Below are positions 27,470-35,920 of a stretch of DNA of 64,000 nucleotides, one piece after another. The stretch is taken from positions 3,672-67,671 of the forward strand of contig JAICWX010000005.1 in assembly GCA_025934635.1 (NCBI GenBank), given 5' to 3'. The DNA is from Streptosporangiaceae bacterium (GTDB taxonomy: Bacteria > Actinomycetota > Actinomycetes > Streptosporangiales > Streptosporangiaceae). Both the position numbers and the translations under genes were made by a program. The first letter of the stretch is position 1. Every line of letters starts with the position of its first letter. The notes below the pieces were generated by a model, which ran no database searches, was not told the DNA's origin, and saw only the letters and a list, made by a program, of their open reading frames with translations.

Positions 27470-28124
27470 CCGCGGCGCGTGGCCGCAGAGTCCCACTCGG
27501 CACCTGTGCTCCTGACGAGCAGGTACATACCGGATGATGGGTTGTCCTGGGGGAATCCAGTGCCGTCTCGGGAATGGCGCTCGGCGAGGCCGATGGCGTT
27601 ATTCATAGCCTTATTAACGAGAGGCATGTACTTGGCGGGATCAAGATTCTTGTCGCGAGCCCCATCAAGCTGACGGCGGATCCTGCGGGCGCCGTCGTTG
27701 TCCAGCCATGAACCGTGTCTTTCGAAGTGCAGGATTAGCCAGAGTTCAAAACAAGGATTGGATATGGCCAGATTGATGCCGTTGCTTCCCGCCCGTTGAA
27801 CGGCTTCGCGGATTCTCGGATGGTTCCTTGGCCACTCGACGTCGAATACGCACCAGAACTCGTCGACCTCGCCTTCCTCGTCAGCAGACTTATCCCGGGC
27901 CTTGATGGCCGAGGACACCAGAGTCTCTGGCATCCCGTGGTCTGCTTCAATACGAAGGTCTACGGAGGCCACGTCCTTGACTTCGGGGCGTCGCTTGAGC
28001 GCCTCCAGGTAGACAGGCTCGGTCCGTTCACCCTCGCAGAAGATCACTAGCGTCTTGCGAGGCTGGCGGGTCTCAATCTTTCGGGTCAGCGGACTCGGCG
28101 TGCGCCTTCGGGATTTCCCGGCAT
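27466..28124 (-). CDS. rloB: RloB-like protein (second gene of RloAB/AbiL-type pair), apparent frameshift at its start
   Basis: The core TRQPRKTLVIFCEGERTEPV, YLEALKRRPEVKDVASVDL, VDEFWCVFDVEWPRNHPRI and AISNPCFELWLILHFERHGS is the RloB family, a Toprim-like fold found in defence loci. The expected start is ATG 28124, which overlaps the stop of the ATPase gene as TAATG. It reads MPGNPEGARRVR and stops. The conserved frame, one base different, begins immediately (GKSRRRTPSPLTRK), so one base seems missing in the GGG/AAA run at about 28115. Otherwise translation must begin at an in-frame TTG or GTG up to 28251, inside the ATPase gene. Partner protein: the RloA-like ATPase. Confidence 0.75.
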
Positions 28125-29395
28125 TAGTCTTCGCCGGGGAGCATGCCGAGAGCCCGGTGCAGCCTGAACTGGTCGAGTTCCGGGACTGCGCCAAAGCGCC
28201 CTTGCAGATAGGCCTTCTCAAGGTTGAGAGAGCGCCGGACTTTATCTCCACCGAACTCGGCCAGCGCGGTCAGCTTTGTAGCACCATCCGCGCCTTTCTC
28301 AGTCAGCCACACCTCGTCCCGATTCAGGTTATTCAGCAGGCTTGTGTCGTGAGTTGTGAAGAGGATCTGGGCGTTGCGCGGGTTGGTAGCCGGGTCCTGG
28401 AACAGTTCGATCAGCCGAGCGGAAAGCCTCGGATGCAGGCGGGCGTCGATCTCGTCGTACAGCAGGAGGTGGCCCTGGCGCAGCGCCGTGAGGATGGCGC
28501 CTATAACTCCGAACCATGTGCGGGTTCCAGCTGACTCGTCATGCATGGCGAACGAGAGTTCTTCAACTCCAGCGCGGTGGACGAGCCGGATCTCCTTACC
28601 GTTTTCGTGGGGCAGGACCCGTACGTCATCGATTCCGAGATCAGCGAACTGAAGCAGCTCGAGCGCCAGCTTCCGCTCGACGGCGGGGTCATCTGTGCCA
28701 TGGAGGGAGGGCTCACCCGGCTGCGGATCGACGCCCGTGAAGATCTGCTCTGTCAGTAGGCGGGGCGGCATAGATGCACGTCCGAGTACCTTCCTCCAGG
28801 CACGCGTCATTCCTACGTTAACTACTCTCATCCCGGTTAGCTCACGGGCAAACGGATCTACTTCCGGATGGTCTAGCCTCAGGATCGCCGACAACACGAG
28901 GGTCGTGGGGGTCAGCAGCATCCTGGTTCCGCCGGCCAGCAGGGCACCGAGCCCGCGCCGGAAGTCAACCTCAAGGCCATCCCGCTCGAACAAGATACGG
29001 CGGCGCCGTTCTGGATAGCTGTACAGCGACTCATAAAGAACTTCGGAGTCGTTGACTTCCAGGTGGTAGGCATACCGAACGCCGTCAGCGACCATCTGTA
29101 TGTCGTAGATCGATGGCTCGCGTGGGCCGGATGCGAACCGGAAGGGATCCCGGGGAACTCTTTCCCCCCAGCCCCGCAGCGAAGAGCCGACAGCCACGGA
29201 AAGCCACGCAAGCGCTTCGAGGACGTTAGATTTCCCCGAGGCATTCGGCCCGTAGATCCCGGCGACAGTGAGCACGCGTTCCTTGAGCAAGTCGAACCCG
29301 CGAGTGGCGACCCGGTCTTCGTCCACAGCGATCATCGACAACTCGGCAGGCCGGAGGATGGACCGGTGGTTCGCAACCTCGAACCTGAGCAGCAC
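28124..29395 (-). CDS. rloA: RloA-like AAA15/ABC-type ATPase (AbiLi-like)
   Basis: 423 aa from GTG 29395 behind AGGAGA. MLLRFEVANHRSILRPAELS is the classic beginning of this ATPase class; Walker A is VAGIYGPNASGKSNVLEALA near residues 45-64; the ABC-like signature and Walker B are in LLLYDEIDARLHPRLSARLI near 320, followed by the switch His in ILFTTHDTSLLNN. These are OLD/RloA-type ATPases that in abortive-infection systems sense phage and activate a partner nuclease or effector. The gene directly precedes rloB. The pair is lower in GC than its surroundings, indicating transfer. Confidence 0.85.
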   Translation of the reverse strand: MLLRFEVANHRSILRPAELSMIAVDEDRVATRGFDLLKERVLTVAGIYGPNASGKSNVLEALAWLSVAVGSSLRGWGERVPRDPFRFASGPREPSIYDIQMVADGVRYAYHLEVNDSEVLYESLYSYPERRRRILFERDGLEVDFRRGLGALLAGGTRMLLTPTTLVLSAILRLDHPEVDPFARELTGMRVVNVGMTRAWRKVLGRASMPPRLLTEQIFTGVDPQPGEPSLHGTDDPAVERKLALELLQFADLGIDDVRVLPHENGKEIRLVHRAGVEELSFAMHDESAGTRTWFGVIGAILTALRQGHLLLYDEIDARLHPRLSARLIELFQDPATNPRNAQILFTTHDTSLLNNLNRDEVWLTEKGADGATKLTALAEFGGDKVRRSLNLEKAYLQGRFGAVPELDQFRLHRALGMLPGED

Positions 29396-29420
29396 GATTT
29401 CTCCTAGTGGCAGAGACGCA

Positions 29421-29452
29421 TCTTGCTTACATCTTACGTCAATATCTTACGA
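29421..29452 (-). promoter_or_regulatory. Repeated heptamer upstream of the rloA-like gene
   Basis: On the minus strand CGTAAGAT occurs at 29452-29445 and 29439-29432, 13 bp apart, followed by AGCAAGAT ending at 29421. The run is in an AT-rich leader 26-57 bases before GTG 29395. The repeats may be an operator or part of a promoter; this is inferred from position only. Confidence 0.35.
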
Positions 29453-29665
29453 AACTGGCCTTCTAATTGTCGATGTTACGCATCTATGCAAGTATCACTG
29501 TGGCACGTCATGAGCGATGAGCAGCTCTCGGCGACGCATCGAGAAGGCCGCATCAGTACATCGATCACATCAAGTTCTGCCAGTCAGAATCCTGGTACTG
29601 CGGCCGGCTGCCTTTACGCTCGGTCACATAGGGTCGGGTCCCTTGGCAACACGGCGGGAGGCAGC

Positions 29666-31420
29666 GTGCGGGCGGAAGATCCCGAAGGCGTCGAGCGCGG
29701 CGAGATCGCGATGGAGTGGGGCAGCGACGCGCTGGCCGAGCTCCTGAGCCGCCTGGACCTGAAGTACCTGGCCCTGGTGCCCGGCTCGAGCTACCGCGGG
29801 CTGCACGACAGCCTGGTCAACTACGGCGGCAACCGGGACCCGCAGCTGCTCGTCTGCCTGCACGAGGAGCACGCGGTCGCGATCGCCCACGGCTACGCCA
29901 AGGTGACCGGGCGGCCGATGGGCGCGGCGGTGCACAGCAACGTGGGCCTGATGCACGCGGCCATGGCCGTCTACAACGCGTACTGCGACCGCGTCCCGAT
30001 GCTGATCATCGGGGCCACCGGCCCGGTCGACGCGGCCCGGCGGCGGCCGTGGATCGACTGGATCCACACCTCCGCCGACCAGGGCGCGCTGATCAGGGCG
30101 TACTCCAAGTGGGACGACCAGCCCGCCTCGGTCGAGGCGGCGCTGGATTCCCTCCTGCGCGCCTATTCGATGACCCGGCAGGCCCCCTCCGCCCCGGTCT
30201 ACGTCTGCCTCGACGTGAGCCTGCAGGAAGCACCCCTGCCCGCACCGCCCGCCATCCCCGATGTCAGCCGGGACCGGTCACCGCGGTCGCACGGCCCCGA
30301 CGCGGCCGCGGTCGCGGCCGCCGGAGAACTGCTCCGCGACGCCCGCCGCCCGCTGTTCCTGCTCGGCCGGCTCAGCCGCGACGAGCAGGACTGGGACCAC
30401 CGGATCGCCCTGGCCGAACGCTACGGCGCCCCCGTCATCTCCGACCTGAAAAACGGCGCCGTCTTCCCCACCGGCCACCCGCTGCACCCCACCCCGCCCG
30501 GCATCTTCCTGCCGAAATCGTCGGCCGAGCTGATCGGCGCCGCCGACCTGATCCTGAGCCTGGACTGGGTTGACCTCGGCGGTACCCTTTCCGCAGCCAA
30601 GGACCATGGCTATGAAACCCAGGCCCAGGTCATCTCCTGCAGCACCGACGCCGCCCTGCACAACGGCTGGTCCAAGGACTCCTTCGGCCGCGAGCCGGCC
30701 GACCTGACCATCCCGGCCGACCCGGACCTGCTGGTCCGTGCCCTGCTGGCCGCCGACGAACCCAGCCAGCCGAACGAGTGGGCTCTCGCTCCTCCCGCCC
30801 CCGCTCCGGTCACTGAAGCGACCGGCCCCGATATCTTCATGCATGACCTGGCCGCGGCGCTGCGGGACGCGCTCGGCGACGAACCCGCCTGCCTGGTCCG
30901 CGTCCCGCTCGGCTGGGCCGGCGCCGACCTCGAGGCCGCCCATCCGCTGGACTTCCTGGGCATGGACGGCGGCGCCGGCATCGGCTCCGGCCCCGGCATG
31001 GCCGTCGGCGCCGCGCTTGCCCTCGAGGGCACCGGCCGCCTGCCGGTCGCGGTCCTCGGCGACGGCGACTTCCTGATGGGCGGCACCGCGGTCTGGTCCG
31101 CGGCCCGCTACCGGCTGCCGCTGCTCATCGTCGTCGCGAACAACGCCTTCTTCTACAACGACGTCGTCCACCAGGAACGCGTCGCCGCCCAGCGCCACCG
31201 CCCGGCCCGGAACTCCTGGATCGGCCAGGCCATCACCGATCCCCAGCCCGACCTGCCCGCGCTGGCCCGCTCCCTTGGCCTTGCCACTCAAGACCAGGTC
31301 CGCGACCGCTCCGCCCTCCCCGCCGCCCTCACCGAAGCCGTCACCGCCGCCCGCTCCGGGAAATGCGTCCTCCTCGACATCCAAGTCCGCCCCGACAACT
31401 ACGCCGCCATGGGCGGCTAG
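29666..31420 (+). CDS. Thiamine-diphosphate-dependent enzyme (benzoylformate decarboxylase/acetolactate synthase family)
   Basis: 584 aa from GTG 29666, preceded by GGGAGGCAGC. The three ThDP-enzyme domains are visible. The Pyr domain has the catalytic Glu in LLVCLHEEHAVAIAHGYAKV near residue 70; the middle domain has RRPLFLLGRL and VISDLKNGAVFPTGHPLHP; the PP domain has VAVLGDGDFLMGGTAVWSAA (GDGxxxx...N-type motif) and IVVANNAFFYNDVVHQER. It decarboxylates or ligates a 2-keto acid; exact substrate unknown. It is the first gene of the catabolic region and is followed by an aldehyde dehydrogenase, an order that fits decarboxylation of an aryl or alkyl glyoxylate followed by oxidation of the aldehyde. 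Confidence 0.82.
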   Translation: MRAEDPEGVERGEIAMEWGSDALAELLSRLDLKYLALVPGSSYRGLHDSLVNYGGNRDPQLLVCLHEEHAVAIAHGYAKVTGRPMGAAVHSNVGLMHAAMAVYNAYCDRVPMLIIGATGPVDAARRRPWIDWIHTSADQGALIRAYSKWDDQPASVEAALDSLLRAYSMTRQAPSAPVYVCLDVSLQEAPLPAPPAIPDVSRDRSPRSHGPDAAAVAAAGELLRDARRPLFLLGRLSRDEQDWDHRIALAERYGAPVISDLKNGAVFPTGHPLHPTPPGIFLPKSSAELIGAADLILSLDWVDLGGTLSAAKDHGYETQAQVISCSTDAALHNGWSKDSFGREPADLTIPADPDLLVRALLAADEPSQPNEWALAPPAPAPVTEATGPDIFMHDLAAALRDALGDEPACLVRVPLGWAGADLEAAHPLDFLGMDGGAGIGSGPGMAVGAALALEGTGRLPVAVLGDGDFLMGGTAVWSAARYRLPLLIVVANNAFFYNDVVHQERVAAQRHRPARNSWIGQAITDPQPDLPALARSLGLATQDQVRDRSALPAALTEAVTAARSGKCVLLDIQVRPDNYAAMGG

Positions 31421-31495
31421 CTCGCCCGTTCTGGCACGCAGAATAAGCCGAGGGCGTGATCTGGGATGCAGGACGGGCAGCGGTAATCTCGGCGG

Positions 31496-32941
31496 GTGGA
31501 ATCCACCCTGCATCGTGCCCTGGTGAACGGGGAACGCGTCGGCGCGCTCTCCGGGGCCACCCTGGACGTGGTCAACCCCGCGACGAACGAGGTCATCGGG
31601 CAGGTTCCCCGGTGCGACGAACGCGACGTCGACAAAGCCGTGGCCGCCGCCAGGCGGGCCGCGCCCGGCTGGCGGGCGGCCGAGCCCCAGCGGCGCGCGG
31701 CCGCCCTGCTGGCCTTCGCCGACGCGGTGGCCGAACGCGGTGACGAACTCGCCCGCCTGGACTCGCTCGACAACGGCAGCCCGCTGCACGAGATGCGCAA
31801 CGACATCGGCCTGGCCACCAGCCAGCTCAGGTACATGGCCGGGCTGGCACTCGAGGTCCGCGGCCGGACCATGCCGGAGACCCCGGGCCACCTGCACTAC
31901 ACGATGCGCCAGCCGTTCGGCGTGGTCGCCCGGATCATCGCGTTCAACCACCCGCTGATGTTCGCCGCGACCAAGATCGCCGCCCCGCTCGTGGCGGGCA
32001 ACTGCGTGATCCTCAAGCCGTCCGAGTTCACCTCGCTGTCGGCCCTGGCCATGGCCGACGACCTGGCCCGGCTGTTCCCGCCCGGCGTGGTCCAGGTCCT
32101 CACCGGCCTGGGCTCCGAGGTGGGGGACGCGCTCGTCCGGCATCCGGGCATCGGTCGGATCGCGTTCATCGGCAGCGCCGCCACCGGACGGCGGATCCAG
32201 GCCAGCGCGGCGGCCGGCGGCGTCAAGACCGTCACGCTCGAGCTGGGCGGCAAGAACCCGATCGTCGTGTTCCCCGACGCCGACCTGGACCTGGCCGTCG
32301 AGGGCGCCATCCGGGGGATGAACTTCACCTGGCAGGGCCAGTCCTGCGGCTCGACCTCGCGGCTGCTGGTGCACCGCGACTGCTACGACGACGTCGTCAC
32401 GAAGGTGGGGGAGCGGCTCGCCGCCATGCGCCCCGGGCCGCCGCTCGACCCAGCGAGCGACACCGGCGCCATCGTCACCCCGCAGCAGCTGGACAAGGTG
32501 CTCTCCTACATCGAGATCGGCAAGGGCGAGCGGGCCCGGCTGGTCACCGGCGGCGAGCGGCTGACCGACGGGGACCTGGCCAGCGGCAACTTCGTCAGCC
32601 CGGCGCTGTTCGCCGACGTGGACCCGGCCGGCCGGCTGGCCACCGAGGAGATCTTCGGCCCGGTGCTGGCGGCCATCCCGTTCGGCGACTACGACGAGGC
32701 GGTGGCCATCGCCAACCGCGTCGAGTACGGGCTCACCGCGAGCGTCTTCACCCGCGACCTGCGCACCGCGCTGGCCTTCGCCCGCGACGTCGACGCGGGC
32801 TACGTGTGGGTGAACGAGACGGCCAGGCACTTCATCGGGATGCCGTTCGGCGGCGTCAAGAACAGCGGCGTCGGGCGGGAGGAGGACCTCGAGGAGATCG
32901 AGTCCTACACCCAGCTCAAGAGCGTCAACATCCGCTTCTGA
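31496..32941 (+). CDS. NAD(P)-dependent aldehyde dehydrogenase
   Basis: 481 aa from GTG 31496. Family motifs: IIAFNHPLMFAATKIAAPLV, NCVILKPSEFTSLSALAMAD, IAFIGSAATGRRIQ, the general base Glu in VTLELGGKNPIVVFPDADLD, the catalytic Cys in WQGQSCGSTSRLLVH near residue 285, and EEIFGPVLAAIPF. It oxidises an aldehyde to its acid in the cytosol. It is downstream of the ThDP enzyme by 75 bp, and its TGA overlaps the ATG of the next gene (TGATG), so these belong to one operon. It may produce the benzoate-type substrate for the later hydroxylases. Confidence 0.9.
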   Translation: MESTLHRALVNGERVGALSGATLDVVNPATNEVIGQVPRCDERDVDKAVAAARRAAPGWRAAEPQRRAAALLAFADAVAERGDELARLDSLDNGSPLHEMRNDIGLATSQLRYMAGLALEVRGRTMPETPGHLHYTMRQPFGVVARIIAFNHPLMFAATKIAAPLVAGNCVILKPSEFTSLSALAMADDLARLFPPGVVQVLTGLGSEVGDALVRHPGIGRIAFIGSAATGRRIQASAAAGGVKTVTLELGGKNPIVVFPDADLDLAVEGAIRGMNFTWQGQSCGSTSRLLVHRDCYDDVVTKVGERLAAMRPGPPLDPASDTGAIVTPQQLDKVLSYIEIGKGERARLVTGGERLTDGDLASGNFVSPALFADVDPAGRLATEEIFGPVLAAIPFGDYDEAVAIANRVEYGLTASVFTRDLRTALAFARDVDAGYVWVNETARHFIGMPFGGVKNSGVGREEDLEEIESYTQLKSVNIRF

Positions 32942-34122
32942 TGGCCAGCCAGAAGATGGAGCTGCTCGCCACCAGCGACGTGGCCGGCCGCCCCGACACG
33001 CTCCAGGTCATGCTGCACCGAGGCCACGCGTTCGTCTCGCACCCATTCTCGGGTGGCTTCAGCGTCATCGACATCAAGAACCCGCGCCAGCCGAAACCGG
33101 TGACCTACGTGCCGCCGCCGCCCGGCACCCGCACGCTGCACCTGCAGCTCAGCGACGGGATCCTGCTGGTCACCAACGAGGCGGACAACTCCGCCAGCGA
33201 GAAGTACCTGGACAAGGCGCAGTACTTCGGCCAGCAGCTGGGCCAGGACACCGAGGGCCTGGACGAGTTCAGTGCCGGGGTCCGCGTCTACGACGTATCC
33301 GACCCGGCGCAGCCGCGCGAGGCCGGCTTCCTGCCCATCCCCGGCTTCGGCACCCACCGGCTGTGGTGGGACGGCCGCCCGCTGGCCACGGCGTCCTCCA
33401 TGCCACTGGGCTACGACGACTTCATCCTTTCGTTGCTAGACATGTCCGACCCGGTAAAACCCGAGCTCATCGGCCACTGGTCCCCAGACCAAAGCCAAAC
33501 CCAGGGCCGAACGGGGTTGCATCACGCCATCCTCGACGGCCCTCTCGCCTACGGCGCCTGGCGGGCCGGCGGCCTCCAGATCGTGGAAACCGATGGCACG
33601 CCACGCCAGATCGGGTCCCTGACGCCCGACGTCTGGGGCGGCGGCAACACGCACACCACGCTGCCCCTCCCGGACCGGGCCATGGTCGTGCTGGCCGATG
33701 AGTCCGTCACCGATCACCAGGCGGATGGCGACCGGCGGATCTGGCTGCTCGATGTAGCCGACCCGGCCGCGCCCCGGATCCTCGGCGCCCTGCCCGAGCC
33801 CGCCGAACAGGACTTCAGAACCCTGGGCGGCGTCTACGGCCCGCACAACCTGCACGAGAACCGGCCCGGGACGTGGCAGAGCGAGGACCTGATCTTCGCC
33901 ACCTACCAGAACGCCGGCGTCCGGGCCTACGACATCGCCGACCCGCAAAAACCGGCCGAGGTCGCCTTCTGCGTCCCGCCGCCGCCGGCCCGGAACGTGG
34001 ACCCGCGCGCCAGCGGGGCGCTGGTCCCGCAGAGCGCCGACCTCATCGTCACCGCCGAGGGCCTCATCGTCGCCTCCGACCTGAACGCCGGGATCAGCCT
34101 CATCGAATTCGAAGGGAGCTGA
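32941..34122 (+). CDS. LVIVD-repeat beta-propeller protein
   Basis: 393 aa from ATG 32941. Repeated blades contain VRVYDVSDPAQPREAGFLPI, LSLLDMSDPVKPELIGHWS, IWLLDVADPAAPRILGALP and VRAYDIADPQKPAEVAFCVP, each ending in the DP.xP pattern of LVIVD repeats. There is no signal peptide, so it is probably cytosolic. Conserved His residues (GTHRLWWDG, GLHHAILDGP, GPHNLHENR) might bind a metal, and a hydrolase or lactonase role is possible. The function is unassigned. It is tightly inside the catabolic operon, between the aldehyde dehydrogenase and the isochorismatase-fold gene. Confidence 0.75.
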   Translation: MASQKMELLATSDVAGRPDTLQVMLHRGHAFVSHPFSGGFSVIDIKNPRQPKPVTYVPPPPGTRTLHLQLSDGILLVTNEADNSASEKYLDKAQYFGQQLGQDTEGLDEFSAGVRVYDVSDPAQPREAGFLPIPGFGTHRLWWDGRPLATASSMPLGYDDFILSLLDMSDPVKPELIGHWSPDQSQTQGRTGLHHAILDGPLAYGAWRAGGLQIVETDGTPRQIGSLTPDVWGGGNTHTTLPLPDRAMVVLADESVTDHQADGDRRIWLLDVADPAAPRILGALPEPAEQDFRTLGGVYGPHNLHENRPGTWQSEDLIFATYQNAGVRAYDIADPQKPAEVAFCVPPPPARNVDPRASGALVPQSADLIVTAEGLIVASDLNAGISLIEFEGS

Positions 34123-34128
34123 CCGAAG

Positions 34129-34731
34129 GTGCCAGCGGTCGTCGCGATCTTCAACCTGCAGAACGAGATCGTCCATCCGGACGGCAACATCGGGGCCCGC
34201 GGCAACGCGGCGGTGGTAGCCGAGCGCGGCGTCATCCAGAACACCGCCGCCCTGCTGGCAGCGGCCCGCGCGGCCACTATCGACGTGATCTACGTGGGCA
34301 GCGGCTACAACGCGCGCTACGACGGCCTGAACCGCACCGTCACGCTGTTCGCCGAGCACGAACCCGAAGGCAGGCTGCAGGTGGGTTCCTGGGGGGCCAG
34401 GTTCCACGACGAGATCGCGCCCCGGGACGGCGACACCGTCTTCTACCGGGGCGGGATCGGCGCCTTTGCCGCCACCCCGATCGGCGACCACCTCCCCGCC
34501 CCGGAAAATACCCGCATTTACATCGCGGGCGTCTCGACCCGGCTGGTGGTGGAGGCGGCCGTCTTCGAGTTCACCGACCGCGGCTACGCGGTGTCGGTGG
34601 TGGAAGACTGCTGCGCGGCCGCGTCCCCGCGGGCGCACGAAGACGCGATCAAAACGTTGCGGATGTTTGCCGAGATCGAGACGTCCGGCCAGGTCATTGC
34701 GAGCCTCACCGCCTCCCGTTCTGCACAATAG
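34129..34731 (+). CDS. Isochorismatase-fold protein lacking the canonical catalytic triad
   Basis: 200 aa from GTG 34129, 6 bases after the previous stop. The fold is clear: VVAIFNLQNEIVHPDG, VIYVGSGYNARYDG, VFYRGGIGAFAATPI, IYIAGVSTRLVVEAAVFEF and AVSVVEDCCAAAS. In cysteine hydrolases of this family the triad is Asp (in DxQ), Lys and Cys (in GxxTxxCV). Here these read Asn, Arg and Val. Classical amidase chemistry is thus unlikely; it may act by another route or bind a ligand. It lies inside the aromatic operon. Confidence 0.8.
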   Translation: MPAVVAIFNLQNEIVHPDGNIGARGNAAVVAERGVIQNTAALLAAARAATIDVIYVGSGYNARYDGLNRTVTLFAEHEPEGRLQVGSWGARFHDEIAPRDGDTVFYRGGIGAFAATPIGDHLPAPENTRIYIAGVSTRLVVEAAVFEFTDRGYAVSVVEDCCAAASPRAHEDAIKTLRMFAEIETSGQVIASLTASRSAQ

Positions 34732-34818
34732 AACTCGATCAGTAAAACGTTCGGCACGGCGATCAGCGACCTTAAAGTCAGCTTTGTTTCACCGATGTCA
34801 AATGTTTGGGGAGGATAT

Positions 34819-35898
34819 GTGAAGCGGCAAACGATCCGGGTGAGCGTGCTATCCGTCGCGAGTGTCGCGGCGCTGGCCCTCACGGCATGCAGCAGTAGCA
34901 GCAGCACGAGCGGCTCCGGCTCGTCGGCCACCGCCAGCGCGTCCAGCAGCGCCGCCGCGGCCACCGATATCCCGTACTCGGGTCCCGAGGAGAACTACAA
35001 GACGCTGACGGCGCCGGCCGTCAAGGCCGGCACCACGTGCACCATCGGCTACCAGGACATCATCGAGTCGGTGCCGGCCCAGAAGGCCGAGCAGGACGCG
35101 GCCGGGGCCGAGGCCGCCAAGCTCGGCTGCAAGTACATCGCGCTGGACGACCAGGTCACCCCCACCACCCAGGTGAACAACTTCAACCAGCTGGTGGCGC
35201 AGAAGGTCAACGCGATAATCGTCTTCCCGATCGTCGCCTCCTCGCTGACCCCGAGCCTGGCCAAGGCCAAGGCGGCCGGGATCTTCGTGCTGGGCCAGAG
35301 CGCGCCGGTCGCGGCCGACAAGCCGGCCATCCCCGGCTACTCCACCAACATGCTGCACATGTCCGACACCGAGGCCTACCTGCGGGTCAAGTCCATCGCC
35401 GCGGCCAAGCCGGGCGCCAGCTTCGCCGAGATGGGCCTGGCCGCGCCGGTCGAGCTGCTGCAGTACTACGCGGCCCGGACCAAGTACTGGGCCGCCAAGT
35501 TCGGGCTGAAGTACCTGGGCGAGATCGACGCCGCGCAGGACAACCCGGGCGGCTACTCGCAGGCCGCCTCGGCCATCGTGGCCAAGTACCCGGCCATGCA
35601 GGCGCTGATGACCTTCAGCGACAACTCGGCGGTCGGCGCGACCGCGGTCATCAGGTCCTCGGGCAAGTCCGGCATCCTGGTCTCGGGCGCCGACGGCAGC
35701 CAGGAGGCCTTCAACGCGATCAAGGCCGGCTCGATGTACAACAGCCCGCAGCCGGACTTCCTCGCCTCCGGCCGGATGCTGGTCGACGCGGCCTACGACC
35801 TGATCACCAAGCAGAACCTGCCGCTCCCGGCCAACCTGGGGGTCCCGGTCAAGCTGATCACCAAGGACAACGTGGACAGCTCGACCCCCATCGGCTGA
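34819..35898 (+). CDS. ABC importer substrate-binding lipoprotein (ribose/RbsB type)
   Basis: 359 aa from GTG 34819, which sits behind GGGGAGGATAT; ATG 34795 in frame lacks this. The signal sequence ends in the lipobox LALTAC, then a long Ser/Thr/Ala linker. The periplasmic-binding core has CTIGYQDIIESVPAQKAEQD, INNFNQ-like VNNFNQLVAQKVNAIIVFP, AKAAGIFVLGQSAPV and AIKAGSMYNSPQPDFLASG, the type-I sugar-binding (Peripla_BP_4) layout. Together with the two following genes it forms a complete importer. Carbohydrate-type importers in aromatic clusters often carry non-sugar cargo. The 87-bp AT-rich gap before it may hold an internal promoter. Confidence 0.88.
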   Translation: MKRQTIRVSVLSVASVAALALTACSSSSSTSGSGSSATASASSSAAAATDIPYSGPEENYKTLTAPAVKAGTTCTIGYQDIIESVPAQKAEQDAAGAEAAKLGCKYIALDDQVTPTTQVNNFNQLVAQKVNAIIVFPIVASSLTPSLAKAKAAGIFVLGQSAPVAADKPAIPGYSTNMLHMSDTEAYLRVKSIAAAKPGASFAEMGLAAPVELLQYYAARTKYWAAKFGLKYLGEIDAAQDNPGGYSQAASAIVAKYPAMQALMTFSDNSAVGATAVIRSSGKSGILVSGADGSQEAFNAIKAGSMYNSPQPDFLASGRMLVDAAYDLITKQNLPLPANLGVPVKLITKDNVDSSTPIG

Positions 35899-35920
35899 CC
35901 AGGGAAGGCAGCAGCTCACG

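Noticed and set aside
30278..32830. 850-codon open frame antisense to the ThDP enzyme and aldehyde dehydrogenase
   Set aside because: Low-complexity shadow frame; both sense genes carry full sets of catalytic motifs.
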